Notes under the pieces: generated by a model
Databases searched by the model: none
Told to the model about the DNA's origin: nothing
The model's input: only the letters and a program-made list of their open reading frames with translations
Origin: Strigamia acuminata
Lineage: Eukaryota; Arthropoda; Chilopoda; Geophilomorpha; Linotaeniidae
Assembly: GCA_949358305.1 (NCBI GenBank)
Contig: OX442315.1
Location: 13,542,427-13,606,426 of the forward strand
Length of the DNA stretch: 64,000 bases
Direction: 5' to 3'
Shown here: positions 59,901 through 64,000 of the stretch, in pieces
Position numbering within the stretch: position 1 is the first letter of the stretch
Layout of the letters: each line of letters begins with the position of its first letter
Program-made: the position numbers and the translations under genes

Positions 59901-62231
59901 GAAACTTGTCCACCTTGCAAAAAAACGACGAAAAGAGAGGTAATAAAAATAACGGCTCAAATTTTCGACCCCTTAGGATTTGCCACACCATTCACCGTGA
60001 CAGCGCGCATGTTTTTCCAGTCCCTGTGGCTCAGAAATTTGCCATGGGACGACGAATTGGAAGTCGAGTTGCGCACCGATTGGAAAAAATGGACCGACCA
60101 AATTCCCAGCCTGAGAAAAATTCGAATTCCACGATGGTTGGGATTGGACGAATTGGACCAGTGCGAAGTGCACATATTCTGCGACGCGAGTCCGAAGGCA
60201 TACGGGGCCGTGGCATACATCCAGAACTCTAATGGTGAATTGATTGAAACTAATTTCATTTTATCAAAGTGTCGTGTAGCTCCTGTTAAGCTGCTCACTC
60301 TGCCACGTCTCGAACTTATGGGAGCCCTGATTGCTGTTCGTCTCGCCGATCAAATCAAAGAATTAGCGACGCCAGGCGAAATATTTTTTTGGACAGACTC
60401 GCAGATTTGTCTACATTGGATAAAAAACACATCCAAACGACCGCCAACCTTCGTGCATAATCGAGTGCTGGAGATAAGGGAGAAGTCAAAAATTGAAGAG
60501 TGGAGACACGTGCCGGGTGTGGAAAATCCTGCTGACCGCCTGACGAGAGGAATGGACGCGGAAGCGTTGATAACCGAACAACTTTGGTGGCAAGGACCAG
60601 ACTGGCTACGTGGAAGTCGTCGTGATTGGCCAAACCTGCCGACAGAGCCAGTCGAAGAAGATGACGAAACGACTGAAATTCACATCGAAGCTGTGCAAAC
60701 AGCAATAATTAATATTTTTCCGTTTGCCAGGTTTGGATCGCTTTCAAAGGCAATCCGAACGCTGGCATGGATTTTCAGGTTCGCTGATAACGCAGGGAGA
60801 CGACAAGAGGACGCCAGCCACCGAGGTCGAGGCCCATTGAAGGCAGCCGAGCTGAAACGTGCGAGACTCAACTTAATTCGAGTTGCACAGGCAGAAATTT
60901 ATGGCTGTGAGATGGACAGACTGAAGGACGGCAAACAAGTTCAGAGAGACTCCAAACTACGAGATTTGAATCCACGCCTGAACGAAATGGGGTTAATCGA
61001 ATTGCAAAATCGACTGCATGAGTCACGAGACGTGCCCACTGCTACACAGCCTTTGATTTTACCTCCTAAACACGAACTTACAAATCTAATTTTGCGACAT
61101 TCTCATTTACAGGTCCTCCATTGCGGGTTGACAGCCACGCTGTCTAAATTTCGAGAAGTTTACTGGACGCCATCCGCAAGGAGGACCTTGAAATCGATGT
61201 TGGATCGATGCACCATTTGCAAAAAAATCAATGGTCGACTGATGCGAGAAGTGCCAGGCGCCCTCCCAGCCGACAGGACAACCAGATGCCAACCGTTCGC
61301 CGTCACCGGAGTCGACTTCGCAGGACCAGTGATAGTGAAAGGGCGAAAAACTAAATCTTACATTGCAGTTTTCACATGCGCGACCATCCGAGCCGTTCAT
61401 TTGGAGTTGGTACCCTCGCTGGCAACAACAGACTTTTTGGGAGCGTTCGAACGATTCATTAGTCGCAGAGGGCTTCCGAAAATCATGTACAGTGACAACG
61501 GAACCACTTTCCACCGCGCGCACCTGGAGCTGGCCTCACTATTGAACCATACGAAGGACGAAACTTTCCAGAACTATTTGGCCCAAAAGGGAATCGAATG
61601 GAGGTTTATCGTCGAGAATGGACCTTGGTGGGGCGGCTTTTGGGAGAGGATGGTACAAACTGTGAAAAGGTGTTTGCGAAAAGCCATCGGATCCGCGCAC
61701 CTGAATTTTTATCAACTCGGGACATTTCTGGCGCAAACCGAAGCCGTGATAAATCGTAGGCCGATTACCTACGTCTACGACAATCCGGAGGAAATCGAAC
61801 CGCTCAGACCCGCACATTTTTTGACCGGCGTGATGCTGACTCACCTGCCTGATTCAGGAGCGACGGAGGATCACGAGCCAACGCAGAAAGAGTTTATTCG
61901 ACAGTGGCGCTACCAACAGCGTGTGTTACTGTCATTTTGGACGCGTTGGTCTCGCGAGTACCTGACAGACCTAAAAATTCAGACGGGCAAGTCAAACACG
62001 CAGGAGCTTCAATTGAACGACCTCGTTATTGTGGAAGAGCCGTTTAAACCACGCCTAAAGTGGAAGATGGGTCGAGTGGTCGAGGTCAGACGAGGTCGGG
62101 ACGATAAAGTCCGATCATGTGAGTTGGTGCTCGCTAATGGAGAAAAATTGCGTAGGCCAATACAACGTCTTGTGCGCTTGGAGGTGGAGTCAAACAACTC
62201 CCTCCCCGCCGGCAGTGTGAAAATCGGATGA
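56940..62231 (+). CDS. pol: Bel/Pao Gag-Pol polyprotein, 1763 aa
   Basis: One frame encodes everything. Gag with a DUF1759-like region ([20 protein letters not shown] near 145); three Cys/His knuckles near 375-440; an aspartic protease-like segment with [10 protein letters not shown] near 485; RT with [13 protein letters not shown] and YVDD near 905; RNase H with [14 protein letters not shown] near 1080. The integrase has an HHCC region near 1385-1430 and catalytic residues in VDFAGP, SDNGTTF and [10 protein letters not shown] near 1457, 1517 and 1565. A DUF5641-like C-terminus follows. The stop codon lies 16 bases inside the 3' LTR. The protease motif has Gly where Ser/Thr is usual (DGG, not DSG/DTG). 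Confidence 0.95.
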   Translation: MVRVFELKNRAFRAAIMVTETLLATITAALTGRAAIPQATIELWMQQLEQKQKRAQTTFDATLDQAKSDQEIDATVQTLDALEDRLAAARAELARYIQTYFPPVPPQNLRTDADAPPATNIDALAAAITAAVSAATPRVTPTNGQPFIKRKPLEIPEFDGRKPEEWGGFWKTFSIQVGDDEQLDATHKLLHLRTHLMGDALDDIKALEITAGNYNIAITRLQKKYGDKIVLENKYLSNLINLPLVNSDRDRMGLQKLHRHVEINIENLANIEVPLAEIQRTIFPVLSSAIPRNVIMEYDKDCDGERSVTRLMDWLSSYIAKHAKYDMMKTQTKPDAATNKSSSTDNAHNNKGKFKRKEKEPRSGSASQLSVIIIKCQFCDSTEHNRKRCPLSMEERRKKLQKKGICLRCLGKAPHKTEECRTRMKCYSCEGAHHTHVCDTPKSTEVVEGVTHSNSVVTTCPPKSEFLMVQMVKMAGPKLSMLGVCYIDGGAQRTFIRAELVKKLNLRILGTETINLAVFGQEPRSEVRNRVELVLSPANSKSPAVTIEAIEAAHVTSTPGEQPNAQLKAELHRRKIEVACKQVVLHSKEVDLLIGVDHYWRVMTGLTEYLEENLIAVKTKFGWTLHGQTTNGTRVIAAPVRINKITLAPSTDDLLRRMWELEPIGVRHESVENNDDTETLQKFEKTIKWTGSKYSVELPWIVDTNELDDNYRGAEQRIMSLIRRFRKQPNLYLEYKKVIDEQLKMGIVEEIPNQTSTGPVYYMPHSPVIKEERVTTKLRVVFDASSHRKGHLSLNDCLSKGINFLPSLTIILLGFRLGRVAMMGDIKKAFHMIEIALKDRDATRFFWIDECWDGIGKALLKVLRQTRVLFGATPSPFLLSATIRHHLRKYEKKYPETVKLLLKCLYVDDFISSLKTTAQALVTFRQSNLIFTEAGMELAKWQTNSPELRAKFREECPSDTLLASDEDTKVLGIKWNPNSDELGLTVDETCPPCKKTTKREVIKITAQIFDPLGFATPFTVTARMFFQSLWLRNLPWDDELEVELRTDWKKWTDQIPSLRKIRIPRWLGLDELDQCEVHIFCDASPKAYGAVAYIQNSNGELIETNFILSKCRVAPVKLLTLPRLELMGALIAVRLADQIKELATPGEIFFWTDSQICLHWIKNTSKRPPTFVHNRVLEIREKSKIEEWRHVPGVENPADRLTRGMDAEALITEQLWWQGPDWLRGSRRDWPNLPTEPVEEDDETTEIHIEAVQTAIINIFPFARFGSLSKAIRTLAWIFRFADNAGRRQEDASHRGRGPLKAAELKRARLNLIRVAQAEIYGCEMDRLKDGKQVQRDSKLRDLNPRLNEMGLIELQNRLHESRDVPTATQPLILPPKHELTNLILRHSHLQVLHCGLTATLSKFREVYWTPSARRTLKSMLDRCTICKKINGRLMREVPGALPADRTTRCQPFAVTGVDFAGPVIVKGRKTKSYIAVFTCATIRAVHLELVPSLATTDFLGAFERFISRRGLPKIMYSDNGTTFHRAHLELASLLNHTKDETFQNYLAQKGIEWRFIVENGPWWGGFWERMVQTVKRCLRKAIGSAHLNFYQLGTFLAQTEAVINRRPITYVYDNPEEIEPLRPAHFLTGVMLTHLPDSGATEDHEPTQKEFIRQWRYQQRVLLSFWTRWSREYLTDLKIQTGKSNTQELQLNDLVIVEEPFKPRLKWKMGRVVEVRRGRDDKVRSCELVLANGEKLRRPIQRLVRLEVESNNSLPAGSVKIG

Positions 62232-62789
62232 TTTTACGTGTAAAGTGAATTATTGTTCGATTATTGTGTCATATTTGTATTTCCAATTTTCATTACATTG
62301 CTATTTGTATTTCCATTTTTTACTTGATTTGTTGTTTCATTTTATATTGGTGATTGGATATTTCTAATTAATTGACTGAATTTGATATTGATATATTTCA
62401 CATTTATACCTTTTAAATATTACATTTCTTGTTGTAGATTTATGTTGATGTTTTATTTCGAGTGTGGTGACCTGTTTCAAATTCAACTGATGTTTTACCC
62501 CCACGTTAATCCCTTAATTGGTGGGGTTTTTCCTAACGTGCAAGCACCGTTTTCATTGGTGCTCTGAACACGTCATCCACATTCCTCTACCTTTCCTTTT
62601 GTGTTTAAAATAAGAATAAAAACCAGTGTACTTTTTTTACCTCTCAAAGTGTAGTCGTGTCAGTTCTTCTCTCCAACGCCATCTTGAATTTTATCCAACA
62701 TTTTCAAGTTACCAGACCATTTGTAACCAAGGACTTTGGAATTTGTTTGCTAGGTTTGAAATCAACTTTAAACTATTTCAAATTTAACA
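62216..62789 (+). repeat. 3' LTR of the Bel/Pao element
   Basis: 574 bp, same sequence as the 5' LTR in all parts compared. Its first 16 bases encode the end of the polyprotein. Confidence 0.94.
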
Positions 62790-62794
62790 ACAAA
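62790..62794. repeat. Target duplication of the Bel/Pao element (right), ACAAA
   Basis: Matches 56306-56310. The U2AF35-like ATG starts two bases further on. Confidence 0.9.
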
Positions 62795-62795
62795 A

Positions 62796-63022
62796 ATGGC
62801 CGAATACTTGGTTTCAATATTTGGCACTGAGAAAGATAAGTACTGTACGTTGACTCGATGTTGATGGGTTTCTTCTATGTTCGGGACATCTAAAACATTA
62901 ACAATCAGTCGAACAATTTCAATTAATTAGGTTTGTTTACTTCTTTTAGGATAAATTGTTCGTTTCATTTCAAAATTGGTGCTTGCCGGCATGGTGATCG
63001 TTATTCCAGAAGCGTGTTTTAG
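62796..63022 (+). pseudogene. U2AF35-like gene, first two coding exons, truncated
   Basis: Exon 62796-62839 encodes MAEYLVSIFGTEKD and ends in phase 2 at donor GTACTG. Exon 62950-63022 after TTCTTTTAG encodes [20 protein letters not shown]. This is the conserved N-terminus and start of the first CCCH zinc finger of U2AF small subunit, the protein that reads the AG at 3' splice sites. The third zinc-binding Cys is Tyr, the ligand His is missing, and a stop follows at once (63020-63022). No further exons are seen, so it is a truncated duplicate, now also separated from its 5' UTR by the Bel/Pao element. Confidence 0.75.
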
Positions 63023-63225
63023 ACAGTATGAAGTTGGGTACAAAATTGAATTTTTTATATTTTTTTTTATTTGAATTAATTAATTAATATCGTGTTTTAT
63101 TTCATCAATTAATAAACAAAAGGAGAAGACCATTTTATTCAAAACAACTACTTTTATTTGCCATTTACACTTGTTTTCAAACACTACAGTGTGATGCTAC
63201 TCCACAATGGGGTAAGTTTACACTT
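63023..63225. other. AT-rich spacer
   Basis: T-rich run near 63050-63075 and TTAATTAATTAA-type sequence. No gene. Confidence 0.5.
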
Positions 63226-63566
63226 TGTGGTGATCTCAAACTGTTTCACCACTTAGAAGGTGAATTTATTTTATCTTCTAATTAATTTGGCTTGGCACAC
63301 ACCAAGTCAGATCATGTGACCGAGGGGAGAAAACTTCCCTAGGCACATCTCACCCCAGGTTGTCCAGGGTGAAAACGGCAATTAGCCGTTGTGGTGCAAT
63401 AATCCTTTGTTGCATCAGTTTTAGCTAATTGCTCAGGTTATCTGTGCAATTTTGAAGCGTGCCGGGCTCGCGCCCTAGCTTCGAACGGGACTCTTGACAA
63501 AATAACACAACCCACAACATCATTGCTTTCTGCTCTGACAAAAGTACTGATAGTGGACTGTGTTGA
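63226..63566 (+). repeat. Truncated LTR of the element C family
   Basis: It starts TGTGGTGATCTCAAA and keeps the GTCAGATCATGTGACCGAGG and CACCCCAGGTTGTCC blocks. It breaks off at GATAGTGGACT, about a third of the way in, where it is fused to the histidine-rich leader fragment. Confidence 0.85.
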
Positions 63567-63684
63567 TTCTGTAGTAGGTGTTTATTGCTATAAGTTTGGC
63601 AATAGAAGAGTCGAAGCGGATTTACTTGTTTGGTTACTTTTGTTACCGAATTAATTACTTGTTTAGGAATGAAAACTATTGTTT
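63565..63684 (-). other. Orphan leader/promoter fragment of the histidine-rich family
   Basis: Matches the conserved leader and proximal promoter of genes 1 and 3 (ATTCTGTAGTAGGTGTTTAT; AATAGAAG.GTCGAAGCGG). No coding exon follows on its downstream side; an LTR fragment stands there instead. Confidence 0.75.
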
Positions 63685-63769
63685 GAGCTTTGCATAAATG
63701 AGCAAGATCAAATTATCAACGTCCTCCAATTGAAATTAAAGGTGCAAGTGCAAGACCGGATCAAGAGAG

Positions 63770-63792
63770 CGGGGGGGGGGGGAGGGGGGAGT
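63770..63792 (+). repeat. G-run with G-quadruplex potential
   Basis: A run of about a dozen G followed by A and six more G. Confidence 0.6.
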
Positions 63793-64000
63793 GAAAGGAA
63801 AGCATATGCATTTTGTACATACATTTTTGTTTAAAAATGCATTTTTTTTCTCATGAAAATTTTATTCCTCATGACAATGCATTTTTTTTAAAAATGAAAT
63901 GCATTGTTTGCAAAGTAATAAAGCGTAGTATTAATTGTTTGAATAAAAAATAAATGATATCTGCGTGACTTTTGACTTGTCCAATTAGCAATTATTAGTA

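Larger units (their letters stand above)
56311..62789 (+). mobile_element. Complete Bel/Pao LTR retrotransposon (6.5 kb)
   Basis: Two 574-bp LTRs in the same orientation with 5-bp duplication ACAAA, primer site next to the 5' LTR, and one uninterrupted 1763-codon polyprotein. Equal LTR length and matching sequence indicate a recent insertion. It separates a U2AF35-like 5' UTR from its start codon. Confidence 0.95.

Noticed and set aside
62796..63022. Functional U2AF35 gene
   Set aside because: The zinc finger loses a Cys and a His and a stop follows. No further exons are in the window.

Overview
The window is nuclear DNA of an insect, possibly a beetle. Genes have short introns (65-90 nt), the flanks are AT-rich, and the transposons are of insect types (Ty3/gypsy, Bel/Pao, hAT, MITEs). 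It also holds fragments of animal genes (U2AF35, borealin, TRAF, TMEM68). There are no bacterial features, tRNAs, rRNAs or CRISPRs. The species cannot be named from sequence alone.

Region 1 (1-31857) is a three-level nest of young Ty3/gypsy LTR elements. Element B (minus strand, 18508-31857) is the oldest. Element A (plus strand, same family; its gag and most of pol lie left of the window) appears to have inserted into B's 3' LTR, giving a roughly 6 kb inverted repeat. Element C (minus strand, 406-12743, a related family with two 959-bp LTRs and 4-bp target duplication ATCC) then split A's pol. B and C have tRNA-Pro-like primer sites and gag and pol in -1 frames with A AAA AAC slippery sites. 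A, B and C all carry a third gene in the env position that is not env. I infer that this gene is spliced: a first exon of exactly 30 codons starting MDEE, a phase-0 intron, then a 760 or 921 codon exon. The same structure in two families is the strongest candidate here for an undescribed system.

Region 2 (31858-39930) holds the first three exons of a TMEM68-like acyltransferase gene, an intact hAT transposon (8-bp duplication ACCAAAAG) with telomere-like and GC-rich subterminal repeats, and an old LTR fragment.

Region 3 (39930-53500) is host accessory DNA. It has four paralogues of a small secreted histidine-rich protein, a TRAF pseudogene, a 1207-codon gene combining a stonustoxin-like N-terminal region with a P-loop GTPase, an inverted broken copy of that gene, and borealin-like fragments around a 28-bp minisatellite. 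Several of these families are immune-associated elsewhere, so a fast-evolving defence cluster is possible but unproven.

Region 4 (53500-64000) has MITEs, a solo LTR of the C family (TSD AAAG), and a complete Bel/Pao element (56311-62789; TSD ACAAA) that landed next to the start codon of a truncated U2AF35-like gene. An LTR fragment fused to an orphan leader of the histidine-rich family lies near the right edge.
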